Part shown: piece by piece, positions 42,380-51,214 of the stretch
How positions within the stretch are numbered: the first letter of the stretch is position 1
Layout of the letters: the number at the start of each line of letters is the position of its first letter
Source of the DNA: an uncultured Lachnospiraceae bacterium
GTDB taxonomy: Bacteria > Bacillota > Clostridia > Lachnospirales > Lachnospiraceae
Reading direction: 5' to 3'
Length of the DNA stretch: 64,000 bases
Assembly (NCBI GenBank): GCA_947178125.1
Contig: CAMWXB010000006.1
Location: 35,638 to 99,637, forward strand
The notes under the pieces: generated by a model
The model's input: only the letters and a program-made list of their open reading frames with translations
Told to the model about the DNA's origin: nothing
Database searches by the model: none
Translations under genes and position numbers: made by a program

Positions 42380-44929
42380 ATGAAAAAAACAAGAATAGAC
42401 CGAAACTGGCAGATGAAAATCCTCGGTGAGAACGTATTCGGGATTTCAAACGACTGGATGGAGGCGGAAGTTCCCGGTTCCGTATATGGGAATCTGTTGG
42501 AAAAAGGATTGATGCCGGACCCGTATGACCGGATGAATGAGTTGGATGCGTTGAAGCTGATGGAGAATGACTTCAGTTTTCGGACAACTTTTCTTTTGGC
42601 GAAAGAACAGCTTGCGGCGGATGGTCTTTTGTTACGATTTGACGGTGTTGATACATTGTCGGATATTTATTTAAACGACATTTTTCTCGGACATACGGAC
42701 AATATGCACCGCATTTGGGAGTATGATATTCTGGAGGCAGCCAGGGAAGGGGAGAACGAACTTCGGGTGCAGTTGTATTCGCCGACAAGATACATTGCCG
42801 AAGAGAATGAGAAAGTTTATACAGGCGGTTCGTCCGAATGTATGAAAGGGTTTCCGCATCTGCGGAAAGCGCATTGCATGTTTGGCTGGGACTGGGGGCC
42901 GAGGCTGCCCGATGCCGGTATTTTCCGGGAAGTGTCCGTGTTGGAAGTTGAAAAGGCGCGATTGGAACAAGTTTACATAACACAAAATTGGGAAAAGAAA
43001 GAAATTAATAAACATACGGGATTCATAAATGGGACAGATTCGGGAATGCGGGCGGAAAGCGCGGAAGAACAGGTAACGCTGGCCTTTGATGTGACAATCG
43101 AGTCCTTTGCAGATACTTTGGAACGTCTTGTGTTAAAGGCGGCTCTATATGACCCGGAAGAGGTGCTGATTGCAGAGAAATCTTCAGCGGCAGACGGGAA
43201 CAGCTGGGACCGGATTATTGTTGAAGAACCGCAGAGGTGGTGGCCGAACGGTTATGGAAGCCAGCCCCTGTATACGGCAGAGGTCATATTGGAGGATGAG
43301 AACGGACAGGTCCTTGACCGTTTTTGTAAGCGGATTGGTCTGCGCACGATGACTGTGAATACCGATCAGGATGAGTGGGGAGAGTGCTTTGCCCATGAGG
43401 TGAACGGCGTTAAGATTTTTGCGATGGGTGCGGATTATATTCCCGAGGACAATCTTCTTTCCAGAGTGACAAAGGAGCGGACAGAGAAGCTTTTGGAAGA
43501 TGCTGTTTTGGCCAATCATAACTGTGTCAGAGTATGGGGCGGCGGATATTATCCCGACGACTGGTTTTATGATGCCTGCGATGAACTGGGGCTTGTTGTG
43601 TGGCAGGATTTTATGTTTGCCTGCGCTTCTTATGAACTGGACGAGACATTTGAAAGGAACATCCGTGCGGAAATACGCGATAATGTCAGGAGACTCCGGC
43701 ATCATGCCTGCCTTGGCCTGTGGTGCGGCAATAACGAGATGGAAACACAGACGCTGGACGGTGCGTGGCAGCCTTCTAAGAAGCAGAAGTGCGATTATAT
43801 CAAACTTTTTGAGTACATTATTCCTCAAGTCCTGAAAGAGGAGGACCCGGCGGCTTTTTACTGGCCTTCTTCCCCTTCTTCCGGCGGTAATTATGACAAT
43901 CCGTGGGATGAGAACAGGGGAGATACCCATTATTGGGATGTCTGGCATGGCAGCAAGCCGTTCACAGAATACCGGAAATTCTATTTCCGTTATCTGTCGG
44001 AGTTCGGTTTTCAGTCATTTCCATGTCTGAAAACGGTGGAAACCTTTACAAAACCCGAAGACCGGAATATCTTTTCAAGGGTCATGGAGATGCATCAGCG
44101 CAACAAGGCGGCGAACGGCAAGATTCTGAATTATCTCTCGGCGACTTATCTTTATCCGGCGGGATTTGACGAGTTGATTTATGCTTCCCAGCTTCTGCAG
44201 GCGGACGCGATACGTTATGGAATCGAGCATTTCAGGCGGTACAGAGGCCGGTGCATGGGAACTGTCGTCTGGCAGTTAAATGATATCTGGCCGGTGGCTT
44301 CCTGGGCGGGCATTGACTATTACGGAAGATGGAAGGCGCTTCATTATGCGGAAAAAAGAGCTTTTGCCCCGCTTATGATTTCCTGTGAGGAGACGGGAGA
44401 ACTGAGCGAACGGCCTTATTGCATCGATGAGCCGGCACCGATTGAAAAAGCGGCAAGGCTCCATGTGGCAAATGAAACGATGGAACGTGTGAACGGCACC
44501 GTAACATGGGAACTGCGCGCGCCGGACAGCAGCATCCTGATATCCGGAGAAAAAGAAGTTTCGGTGGAACCGTTAAGCGGTGTCTGGCTTGAAAAACTGG
44601 ATTTCTCGGAATATGACGAGCTTCAGATTTATCTGCATTGTGCTTTTTCGGTAGAGGGCAGGACGGTATCCGAGAATTTCTGTCTGTTTACGGCACCCAA
44701 GCATTTTGCGTTTTATGAGCCGAATCTGTCTTATCGCAGAGACGGTAATGCGCTTGTGATATCCGCGGACGCTTATGCAAAAAGTGTGGAAATACAGGGA
44801 GTAGACGGCGATGTAAAGCTTTCGGATAACTTTTTTGATATGAATGCGGGAGAAAAACAGGTGGAAATACTGGAAGGCAGTGCAGAGCAGTTTGTGCTTC
44901 GCTCGGCTTATCAGATCGGAAGAGGATAA
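42380..44929 (+). CDS. GH2 beta-mannosidase
   Basis: Retaining GH2 beta-mannosidase, 849 residues, cytoplasmic. N-terminal jelly roll (NWQMKILGE, VPGSVYGNLLEKGLMPDPYDRMNE is the family hallmark in two pieces), barrel with acid/base Glu453 in LWCGNNEMETQ and nucleophile Glu541 in SEFGFQSFP, and VWQLNDIWPVASWAGIDYYGRWK near residue 640. It trims terminal beta-1,4-mannose from manno-oligosaccharides or N-glycan cores. A short AT-rich charged insert (about 205-230) interrupts a loop of the second domain. Single gene with its own promoter and a shared terminator. Confidence 0.94.
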   Translation: MKKTRIDRNWQMKILGENVFGISNDWMEAEVPGSVYGNLLEKGLMPDPYDRMNELDALKLMENDFSFRTTFLLAKEQLAADGLLLRFDGVDTLSDIYLNDIFLGHTDNMHRIWEYDILEAAREGENELRVQLYSPTRYIAEENEKVYTGGSSECMKGFPHLRKAHCMFGWDWGPRLPDAGIFREVSVLEVEKARLEQVYITQNWEKKEINKHTGFINGTDSGMRAESAEEQVTLAFDVTIESFADTLERLVLKAALYDPEEVLIAEKSSAADGNSWDRIIVEEPQRWWPNGYGSQPLYTAEVILEDENGQVLDRFCKRIGLRTMTVNTDQDEWGECFAHEVNGVKIFAMGADYIPEDNLLSRVTKERTEKLLEDAVLANHNCVRVWGGGYYPDDWFYDACDELGLVVWQDFMFACASYELDETFERNIRAEIRDNVRRLRHHACLGLWCGNNEMETQTLDGAWQPSKKQKCDYIKLFEYIIPQVLKEEDPAAFYWPSSPSSGGNYDNPWDENRGDTHYWDVWHGSKPFTEYRKFYFRYLSEFGFQSFPCLKTVETFTKPEDRNIFSRVMEMHQRNKAANGKILNYLSATYLYPAGFDELIYASQLLQADAIRYGIEHFRRYRGRCMGTVVWQLNDIWPVASWAGIDYYGRWKALHYAEKRAFAPLMISCEETGELSERPYCIDEPAPIEKAARLHVANETMERVNGTVTWELRAPDSSILISGEKEVSVEPLSGVWLEKLDFSEYDELQIYLHCAFSVEGRTVSENFCLFTAPKHFAFYEPNLSYRRDGNALVISADAYAKSVEIQGVDGDVKLSDNFFDMNAGEKQVEILEGSAEQFVLRSAYQIGRG

Positions 44930-44931
44930 AA

Positions 44932-44963
44932 GAACGGCGGGGGTTCATGGAGAACCCCCGTTC
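44932..44963. terminator. Bidirectional terminator between convergent genes
   Basis: GGGGGTTC/GAACCCCC with loop ATGGA, extended by GAACG/CGTTC. Followed by CTTAGTT on the plus strand and TTTTAT on the minus strand, so it serves both the beta-mannosidase and the NERD gene. Confidence 0.8.
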
Positions 44964-44964
44964 C

Positions 44965-46083
44965 TTAGTTCCGGTTCAGTATTTCGATGATGGCATCGCC
45001 GTATTTTTCGGCTTTTACGGGGCCAAAGCCTGACACTTGCTGTAGTTCCTCTTTGTTTTTGGGATTTTTTTGGATTAAATCCATCATCTGTGCGTCGTTA
45101 AAGATCATATAGGGTTTCTTATTTTCACTTCTGCTTTGTGCCAGCCGAAAGGCTTTTAAGCGCTTGATCAGGTCGTCCTTATCTTGTTCCGGTGCCGGAG
45201 TTTTGCTTGTCTGGTCTTGCGGATATGTTTTCGGAACGGTTTCCGGCACTGGTTCCGAAGGCGTTTCCGGAGCGGTTTCCTGTGCGGCATTGTCTTTGCA
45301 TGTCCCGTGGCTTTTTCGTTCGTCTTCGATCTTCTGAACCATTTCCGCATATTTTAACGTATAATCTGTCGTTTTCGGCTGGTCATTGTTAAGATAGAAA
45401 CGTGCCAGGTCATACATTGCTGATTCGCTCATCTTGTAATTCTTTTCTGCCTCATCCGTGCTTTTTATGTATGCGATCAACTGGTCTGCGCGAATGACCT
45501 TTTCTTTGATTTCCTTTTTGGCATAGCGGTCGTTCAGGATTGTTTTGGGATTTGCGAGCACGACGATGGATTTGTAGCAATTGCTGTAATCTGACTCAAA
45601 AAGCTTTTTGAGCAGAGAACTGCCCTCGCTTTTTCTGCGCAGTTCCTTCAACACAAGGAGGTGGCGTTCATTTTGGGTGATCGGGGACTCCATGCCTTCT
45701 CTTACCCATTTTCCGTTGATCTGAAAATTGCGGATAAAGGTACCTTTGTTGTCGATTTCTATATTACCGTATAAATTCTTGCACTCGATGACATAAATAT
45801 GTTTTCTTGTTATGACGAGATAATCGATTTGGGCAGGGATGTCGTCGATCGTGAGAAAAATATCATGAAGGACATACATATCAATGCCGCTGCTTTTGAG
45901 TTGGAAGGCGATGTTCTTCTCGCCTGCTTCTCCGTATCGGGCGTAACTTATCTGTTTTTCGATTTTCTTTCTGATCTCATCGGGCGCGTCCTCTTTAAGC
46001 CGTTCCATTTTTTCAATGTACTCCTTTACATCGCTGGTTTCTTTTAAGAAGACAGTACCGATTTTCTTTGTAAATAATCCCAT
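44965..46083 (-). CDS. NERD-domain protein with C-terminal HRDC domain
   Basis: A 372-residue protein. Residues about 50-160 are a NERD nuclease-related domain with the PD-(D/E)xK-like core: GEAGEKNIAFQL, then DDIPAQIDYLVI and YVIECKNLYG (Asp, Glu and Lys in order). A Pro/Glu/Thr-rich linker (about 265-300) leads to an HRDC domain (about 305-372: LIKRLKAFRLAQSRSE ... VSGFGPVKAEKYG), a nucleic-acid-binding fold of RecQ helicases. Together they suggest a DNA- or RNA-processing nuclease acting without a fused helicase. No helicase or methylase neighbour; defence or repair role is unproven. Confidence 0.88.
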   Translation of the reverse strand: MGLFTKKIGTVFLKETSDVKEYIEKMERLKEDAPDEIRKKIEKQISYARYGEAGEKNIAFQLKSSGIDMYVLHDIFLTIDDIPAQIDYLVITRKHIYVIECKNLYGNIEIDNKGTFIRNFQINGKWVREGMESPITQNERHLLVLKELRRKSEGSSLLKKLFESDYSNCYKSIVVLANPKTILNDRYAKKEIKEKVIRADQLIAYIKSTDEAEKNYKMSESAMYDLARFYLNNDQPKTTDYTLKYAEMVQKIEDERKSHGTCKDNAAQETAPETPSEPVPETVPKTYPQDQTSKTPAPEQDKDDLIKRLKAFRLAQSRSENKKPYMIFNDAQMMDLIQKNPKNKEELQQVSGFGPVKAEKYGDAIIEILNRN

Positions 46084-46116
46084 TGGGATACCTCGTTTCT
46101 TTTGTTTTTGATGTAT

Positions 46117-46185
46117 GGCTTGCGTGACGCTGGTTGAAGGGCTTGCGTGACGCTAGCCTTTCGGCTAGCGTCTATTATACCATGA
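46117..46185 (-). promoter_or_regulatory. NERD gene promoter and leader with repeats
   Basis: Minus-strand extended -10 (TATAAT 46179-46174, preceded by TGG). Immediately after it the leader has a perfect 10-bp hairpin (46150-46173) and two direct copies of CTTGCGTGACGCT (46119-46131 and 46142-46154). Possible operator or leader structure. The remaining ~200 bases to 46385 hold no convincing gene. Confidence 0.5.
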
Positions 46186-46385
46186 ACGTCGCTTTTTTGT
46201 ACCATATTTTACAAAGTGTTGGAATCGAATGACACAGAGAGCGTATCGGATATTCAAAATCTGCGGACGATCATCGGGAAACTTTATGCAATTAATTTTT
46301 GGCAGATGAAACTTTCCGGCACTCTGATTCGTATTCTCTATAAAGGCAGCGATGCAGAAGGGCGGAGATTGATATCAATAATGCG

Positions 46386-47180
46386 ATGGATTTTAATTAC
46401 ATGGCAGACGTCTGCCGAAATCGGAATGCGGTAAAGCCGGCACAGGCGCAGAACGCACAGAGACAGACACCGCCAGCATCTGCGGCAGAAGCTGATTTTT
46501 TGAACAGGCTGACGGAAAAGAGCGGCGGGACCGAAGGCGTACCGGGAACCGGAAACATACAGGGAGCCGGAAGGGCGTTGACGGCCGGGGAATTATCGGC
46601 AGCCGAGAGAGCGGCGATGTCCATGACGGAGTATAAATTGTATCTTTATGATAAAATCTCGTCCCTTCCCGTGCACCCGTTCAATATGCAGGATTCCGTT
46701 GCGGTATATATTTCGGAAGAAGGGCTTGCGGCGATGAAGAACGACCCGGAATATGAAAAGTGGGTGTTGGACTGTCTGCGGACGAATTTTCAGGCATATG
46801 ACCCGTGGGGAGCCAGAAGCGGCGGGAAATACGTTGTTTTTCATTTCGGGGCGACGAAAGAAGAATGCCGTGTGGAAAGCTGGCGTCCGTGCTGTCGGGA
46901 TGAGGAACAGGAAAGGCTGTTCCGCAAAAAAGCAAAGGACAGCTTCTGGGAGCGCAGACGGAAACGCAGAAAGGCATTGCTTGCGATGTATGAAGAACTG
47001 GCAGACAAGAAAGCGTTGTCAAAGCGGATGGCGGTTTCCAAATATTATGCGGAGCTGGCCGCGCAGCCGCCGGAGGCCGAAAGGATACCGCCGACGGAAT
47101 GCGATGCGCTGGCAATGCAGATTTTTTCCACTTTTAAGGCGAATATCATACAGAATATGTTCCGTATTAAAAAATTATAA
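46386..47180 (+). CDS. Hypothetical protein, first of four-gene unknown cluster
   Basis: A 264-residue protein that I do not recognise by function. A flexible Ala/Gln-rich front ends in AEADFLNRL; the middle (about 85-160) has a compact fold with SVAVYISEEGLAAMKNDPEYEKWVLDCLR and KYVVFHFGATKEE; the C-terminal part is highly basic (FWERRRKRRKALLAMYEELADKK) and helical. No signal peptide or membrane helix. The start is uncertain: ATG 46386 lacks a close ribosome site, GGGCGGAG lies about 19 bases upstream, and an in-frame ATT at 46368 would fit it better. Twelve bases separate it from the next gene. Confidence 0.75.
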   Translation: MDFNYMADVCRNRNAVKPAQAQNAQRQTPPASAAEADFLNRLTEKSGGTEGVPGTGNIQGAGRALTAGELSAAERAAMSMTEYKLYLYDKISSLPVHPFNMQDSVAVYISEEGLAAMKNDPEYEKWVLDCLRTNFQAYDPWGARSGGKYVVFHFGATKEECRVESWRPCCRDEEQERLFRKKAKDSFWERRRKRRKALLAMYEELADKKALSKRMAVSKYYAELAAQPPEAERIPPTECDALAMQIFSTFKANIIQNMFRIKKL

Positions 47181-47192
47181 AGGAGAAACAGA

Positions 47193-48071
47193 ATGAGCAT
47201 TTATCATATGAAAACAACAGGCGGCTTTCGTGACACACTCGTTTATACGGCGCCGGACGGCTCACAACGTTTTGACAGAGAAACAGCCGCAGAGAAAACG
47301 TCCGAAGACCCTGCATTTGGCACCGTGCTGACTGAGGACGAACTGCAGGAGTGGATTGACGGTGAGATCAGCCGGAATCAGAATCTGAAAAAGTCAATGG
47401 CGGATATGATCAAAGATTCCTGTCCCGGATGGAGCACCGGAAGGTTTAAATTTGTGGGAGAGGCAAAAACCTATTCCTACTATGAATTTCTAGAAGAAAT
47501 GGAAAGGCGTTCAGCGGCTTCCATGGGTGTTGAAGAAGGAGTGCCGGTATCGGGAAATAGGCTGGTTTCAGAAAAAGTGCCGGTATTGGGAAATAGGCTG
47601 GTTTCAGAAGAAATGCCGGTTTCTGAAAAAAAGACGGTCTCGGATGAGCAGATAGCGTTTTTGTTCGAAGACAGGGAGTCTGTTGGTGCGGCTAAAACGG
47701 CAAGGGAGCGTTGGGAACAGTCTTTTGACGGAATCGGCAGCCATGCGCCGGAAGCCGTGAAACAGGCATGGCTGGATGCGGCAGAGATTGCGGGAGTGGA
47801 CGGTCTTGGCGTTTCAAAACAGGGAAAACTTACTCATATTTCGCAGATGATGGTACAGAGATGTATTCTGTGGCAGCGCGGGGAAGATGGAAGAGATATG
47901 CTTGGAAATTCCGTGCAGTCGGCGCTCAGAGCGGCAGACCGGGCGCTGTATGCTTTAGAGCATCCGTTGGAGCCGGGATGCGTCGTATCGCCGGGAAAAC
48001 GGCTGAATATGGCGAAAGAGAAGACTTTTTATCTGGAATTTATCAAAAGGCTGCAGGAGACGGTATCATAA
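47193..48071 (+). CDS. Hypothetical protein, second of the unknown cluster
   Basis: A 292-residue soluble protein of unknown function. N-terminal part: YHMKTTGGFRDTLVYTAPDG, then WIDGEISRNQNLKKSMADMI. The middle contains two perfect-length 12-residue repeats (VPVSGNRLVSEK and VPVLGNRLVSEE) and a partial third. The C-terminal ~120 residues look like a conserved domain found widely in Clostridia (EAVKQAWLDAAEIAGVDGLG ... HISQMMVQRCILWQRGED, then SALRAADRALYALEHPL). GGAG with ideal spacing precedes the ATG. Confidence 0.8.
   Translation: MSIYHMKTTGGFRDTLVYTAPDGSQRFDRETAAEKTSEDPAFGTVLTEDELQEWIDGEISRNQNLKKSMADMIKDSCPGWSTGRFKFVGEAKTYSYYEFLEEMERRSAASMGVEEGVPVSGNRLVSEKVPVLGNRLVSEEMPVSEKKTVSDEQIAFLFEDRESVGAAKTARERWEQSFDGIGSHAPEAVKQAWLDAAEIAGVDGLGVSKQGKLTHISQMMVQRCILWQRGEDGRDMLGNSVQSALRAADRALYALEHPLEPGCVVSPGKRLNMAKEKTFYLEFIKRLQETVS
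47541..47633 (+). repeat. Tandem 36-bp repeats in the second unknown gene
   Basis: Two full copies (47541-47576 and 47577-47612) differing at few bases and a partial third from 47613. In-frame; expands a linker. Confidence 0.85.
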
Positions 48072-48128
48072 AATATTGTGGTTTGGAAAAGAAGAGGGTT
48101 GGATTGAGAGAAAGGTGTGGTGATTAAA

Positions 48129-49037
48129 ATGGGAATTGGCGGAATATCACAGAATCCATTTACAGAAGGTATGCGGGCAAGGCAGATGACGCAGAAGGCG
48201 AATGGCTCTTCAGATCGGTTCGCACAGCAGATGAGCAATGTGGCGGGCGCAAGACCGAGAGGGTATCAGGTCTATCTGAAAACGGATGATATGCTCTATT
48301 CGGGCGGAAATGGTTCCGGGCTGTCCTTCTATATCAAATATGCGGAGGAATCTACGAGAGAAAATCCGACAGTCGTTGCGAAAGGCGTTGACGAGAATGG
48401 AAGAGAATTTGAGCAGACTATCCATATCAATGATATCAATCCCCGAAGCGCAACCGTCGTAGAGATGCACGCGTTGGAATCTTATCTGGGCGTCGATAAG
48501 AATGGAGGGCTTTCTTCACTTCCGCATGACCCTTTCCGGGGGGCTATGGGATTATATGAAAGAGCGGATTTTATCGATATGTTCCAGAATTCGGTCCGGG
48601 ACATGAACAGGCTGGGACAAGGGAAGCTGGCCGATTATTATCGATACAGTCTGCAGACATATCTGGATTTCATGCGGGCAAAAGGAAAAAACGGTCCGGT
48701 TTCGGCAGACGGGAACAGTCCTTTTGCACACTGGCAGAAGCAGACACAGCAGGCAGAAAAGAAGCCTGCCGGAGCACAGGAGACCAAAAGTGATTCACAG
48801 ATCATTACCGAACCGGACGGTTCCAGAACGCTGATGATCACGACGCAGATCGGAGATACGCAGACGGTCATGAACGTCAGGCTTTCGGAACCTTCCGTTT
48901 TTCCGCAGGATTCTGTCAGGCCGAATGTGCCGGCGGGCAAAGCTGGCGGGCCGGATATGCTGGCAGCGGAGGATGTCAGGCCGGACAGACTGAAAAGTGG
49001 AGACTGGGTATCGAAGGAGAATGGGAATGAAGGTTAA
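48129..49037 (+). CDS. Hypothetical protein with glycine-isoleucine leader, third of the unknown cluster
   Basis: About 302 residues, function unknown. The front GIGGISQNPFTEGMRARQ ... SSDRFAQQM resembles leaders of many Lachnospiraceae hypothetical proteins. Two apparent modules follow: YQVYLKTDDMLYSGGNGSG ... VVEMHALESYLGV (about 40-125), and near the C-terminus the beta-rich ITEPDGSRTLMITTQIGDT. A Gln/Lys-rich linker joins them. No signal peptide or membrane helix. ATG 48129 is preceded by GGTGTGG; two GTG codons at 48117 and 48120 are alternatives. The gene overlaps the fourth by 11 bases. Confidence 0.78.
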   Translation: MGIGGISQNPFTEGMRARQMTQKANGSSDRFAQQMSNVAGARPRGYQVYLKTDDMLYSGGNGSGLSFYIKYAEESTRENPTVVAKGVDENGREFEQTIHINDINPRSATVVEMHALESYLGVDKNGGLSSLPHDPFRGAMGLYERADFIDMFQNSVRDMNRLGQGKLADYYRYSLQTYLDFMRAKGKNGPVSADGNSPFAHWQKQTQQAEKKPAGAQETKSDSQIITEPDGSRTLMITTQIGDTQTVMNVRLSEPSVFPQDSVRPNVPAGKAGGPDMLAAEDVRPDRLKSGDWVSKENGNEG

Positions 49038-49860
49038 CGGAATTGACACAACAGGTTATCCGGCGTGGCATAAGACGTTGGGAAGCTATAAAAATACAAC
49101 GGAAGCTGGATTTGCGGAGAAAATGGCAGGCACAGGAAGGACTGCGGACGGGATGACTCGTTTGGGGTCACATGGGGAGAATGGGATGCGGACAGGCGCA
49201 CAGACAGCAGGGTCCAATGCTGCTATAGAGGCGTATCTTGCATCAGCCATTCAAGCAACATGTCCGGTGTTATCGGCGTCGGCTTCGACTGTCCGCAGTG
49301 AGAATCCTGCTTATGAAGCATACGAGTCTGAAAATTACAGAATTGTGCCGGACAATGAGGCGGGATGCTTTGACATTTATAATAAGCAGGGCGAACGGCT
49401 CGGTGCATTTATGTATTCTGATATTAAGATCAGACAGGATGAAAAGACAGGCGGCCGGTTCCTGATTTCGGAGCATGGCACGATGAGTTATGATGCGCTG
49501 GCGCTGGATGATGAATTGAAAGAAGACTTACAGAACGTTATGGACATTGATGAACTGGAAACGGAAGAATTGCAGGGATTTACCCTGAAAACGCATCCCG
49601 GTACCGGAATCCAATATCTGCTCAGGGATGGGGAAGAATGGCGCGGCGGCAAAGTCCTCTTACAGAATGAGGAGGACAAGAGGCGGTATGATGCGCTGGC
49701 GGACATCTGGCTTTCTAAATATCCCAACCTGATAGAGAGCAGGGAAGAGGCTCTTATCTGGGCGGATTTGGAGATAAGGGGAATGGCACAGCGCAGGGAG
49801 AGCGGCTTTTTCTCCATTGGATATGACGGGATGGCTTATCATGATCAGTCGGCATCATAG
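49027..49860 (+). CDS. Hypothetical protein with glycine-isoleucine leader, fourth of the unknown cluster
   Basis: A 277-residue protein of unknown function. The leader KVNGIDTTGYPAWHKTLG ... EAGFAEKMAG parallels that of the preceding protein (GI near residue 5, FAxxM about 30 residues in). The mid-region (about 95-165) is beta-rich (YRIVPDNEAGCFDIYNKQGE, then FMYSDIKIRQDEKTG), and the C-terminal half is acidic-helical and ends in an aromatic segment. No signal peptide. ATG 49027 has AAGGAG seven bases upstream; in-frame ATGs at 48997 and 49021 are less well placed. Its 3' end overlaps the convergent lipoprotein gene by 16 bases. Confidence 0.78.
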   Translation: MKVNGIDTTGYPAWHKTLGSYKNTTEAGFAEKMAGTGRTADGMTRLGSHGENGMRTGAQTAGSNAAIEAYLASAIQATCPVLSASASTVRSENPAYEAYESENYRIVPDNEAGCFDIYNKQGERLGAFMYSDIKIRQDEKTGGRFLISEHGTMSYDALALDDELKEDLQNVMDIDELETEELQGFTLKTHPGTGIQYLLRDGEEWRGGKVLLQNEEDKRRYDALADIWLSKYPNLIESREEALIWADLEIRGMAQRRESGFFSIGYDGMAYHDQSAS

Positions 49861-50459
49861 GTGCATCCGTTCAGGAAATCAATCAGTATCGCTTTCAAAT
49901 CTTCATTAAAATTTTCGCGGCAGGTCAGTTCGATACAGGCGGCATTATTATCAAAGACGCCAAAAGCTGATACGCCGCGGGCGTATGGATTATCATCATG
50001 GAGGAACTGATAAGTGATCAGCAGGTAGTTCAGGCTGTTGCAAGTCACATTTTCTTCGGTTATGATTTCATAATTTGTTCTTCCGGCAGAGAGCCATGTA
50101 TCCATATTGTTTTGTGCTGCCTCTGTGTCCTTAAATTCCCCCAGTAGAAAATAGAGCTGTGCGTCATATAAATCGACCGTATCCCCATCGCTGTTTTCGT
50201 AAGGTTCCGAATCGCCCATCGTCCATGCGGCATAGTACAGCCCGTCAGCAGAAAGTGCATCCATATTGTTAAGGAGCGTCAGACGGCTGTCGGTATTGTC
50301 CACGGTCAGATGGTGTCCGATGGTCACATACTCTGCATCGGTATCCAATGATTCTACCGGGGAAGAAAGCGTTGATGCGGAAGCGCATCCGGTCAGTGTA
50401 AAAATGATAAAAAGCATTAAAAACAAATATATCATTCGGTTCGTAAAAATATCTTTCAT
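49845..50459 (-). CDS. Putative lipoprotein
   Basis: A 204-residue protein with a signal peptide (IFTNRMIYLFLMLFIIFTLTGC) whose LTGC box predicts lipidation at about Cys23. The mature part is acidic, with no recognised domain (LYYAAWTMGDSEPYENSDGD ... CIELTCRENFNEDLKAILIDFL). ATG 50459 is preceded by AAAGGA at a rather long spacing; the open frame upstream is not credible because the signal peptide would be internal. Encoded 31 bases downstream of the membrane-anchored gene; the two form a minus-strand pair convergent with the four-gene cluster. Confidence 0.72.
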   Translation of the reverse strand: MKDIFTNRMIYLFLMLFIIFTLTGCASASTLSSPVESLDTDAEYVTIGHHLTVDNTDSRLTLLNNMDALSADGLYYAAWTMGDSEPYENSDGDTVDLYDAQLYFLLGEFKDTEAAQNNMDTWLSAGRTNYEIITEENVTCNSLNYLLITYQFLHDDNPYARGVSAFGVFDNNAACIELTCRENFNEDLKAILIDFLNGCTYDAD

Positions 50460-50490
50460 AAGTGTGATCGTTCCTTTCGAGTATAAAGTT

Positions 50491-51174
50491 CTATTTGGCG
50501 GTATCCGCCAGCAGTTCCCATAATGTACTGCATTGTTCGACGTTATCTGTCCGGTCATCGGTAAAGAAGCAGCGCCGCCCAAGGAAAAGTGTTGACAAAA
50601 GTTCCTGATTGCTCCCGGTCAGCGTTTCGCCCAGGACAATTGTCGTATAAGAACCGAGTTCCATTTCCGCGAGAGTGGTACAGTCTGACCATGCGATGAC
50701 TTTACCGGCGGCGTAGTCCATTGTATCGGGACAGCTTCCGTCCCGGGCGGCGAGCAGCTGGAATTCCCGTTGAAAATTGTCGGGATCGTCCATCAGGAAA
50801 AAATAGCTTTCGCAGTCGGAAATATCGCCGATCAGGGAAATTTCCGAAGCATATTCGTAATAGGCTGTTTCTACATCGGAGTTTTGGATGCCATCGATGT
50901 ACTGATTGACCTTGACGATGATTTTTCCGTCCTGGTTATAATCACCTGCAATGGAGGTGAAAGCCTGTTCCAGAGCAGATATTGTATCCTGCGGGAGTGC
51001 TGTTTTACCGATATATGCGATTTGGATATCCGGCTTTTTTTTCCAGAGTCCCAGTGCATTTATGATCAGATTGCAGGCGATTCCCAAAAGGATGATGCCG
51101 CAGATGACGTACCATTTATAGTAATACCACCAGTTTTTTATGGCTTTTTTCCGATTTATTTTTATTTCATACAT
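50491..51174 (-). CDS. Membrane-anchored protein of unknown function
   Basis: A 227-residue protein with a basic front (NRKKAIKNWWYYYKWYVICG), one membrane helix at about 20-42, and an extracellular domain (IQIAYIGKTALPQDTISALEQAF ... YFFLMDDPDNFQREFQLL). No catalytic motif seen. The tryptophan/tyrosine-rich entry to the helix is typical of a family of single-pass proteins in Lachnospiraceae without assigned role. First gene of the pair with the lipoprotein. Confidence 0.7.
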   Translation of the reverse strand: MYEIKINRKKAIKNWWYYYKWYVICGIILLGIACNLIINALGLWKKKPDIQIAYIGKTALPQDTISALEQAFTSIAGDYNQDGKIIVKVNQYIDGIQNSDVETAYYEYASEISLIGDISDCESYFFLMDDPDNFQREFQLLAARDGSCPDTMDYAAGKVIAWSDCTTLAEMELGSYTTIVLGETLTGSNQELLSTLFLGRRCFFTDDRTDNVEQCSTLWELLADTAK

Positions 51175-51214
51175 AAAAATCACCATGCCCTTTTCAAAAT
51201 CTGTACTAAGCGCG

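Noticed and set aside
46216..46434. 72-codon plus-strand frame before the unknown cluster
   Set aside because: No ribosome site, overlaps the first cluster gene in another frame, and the sequence lacks protein-like features.
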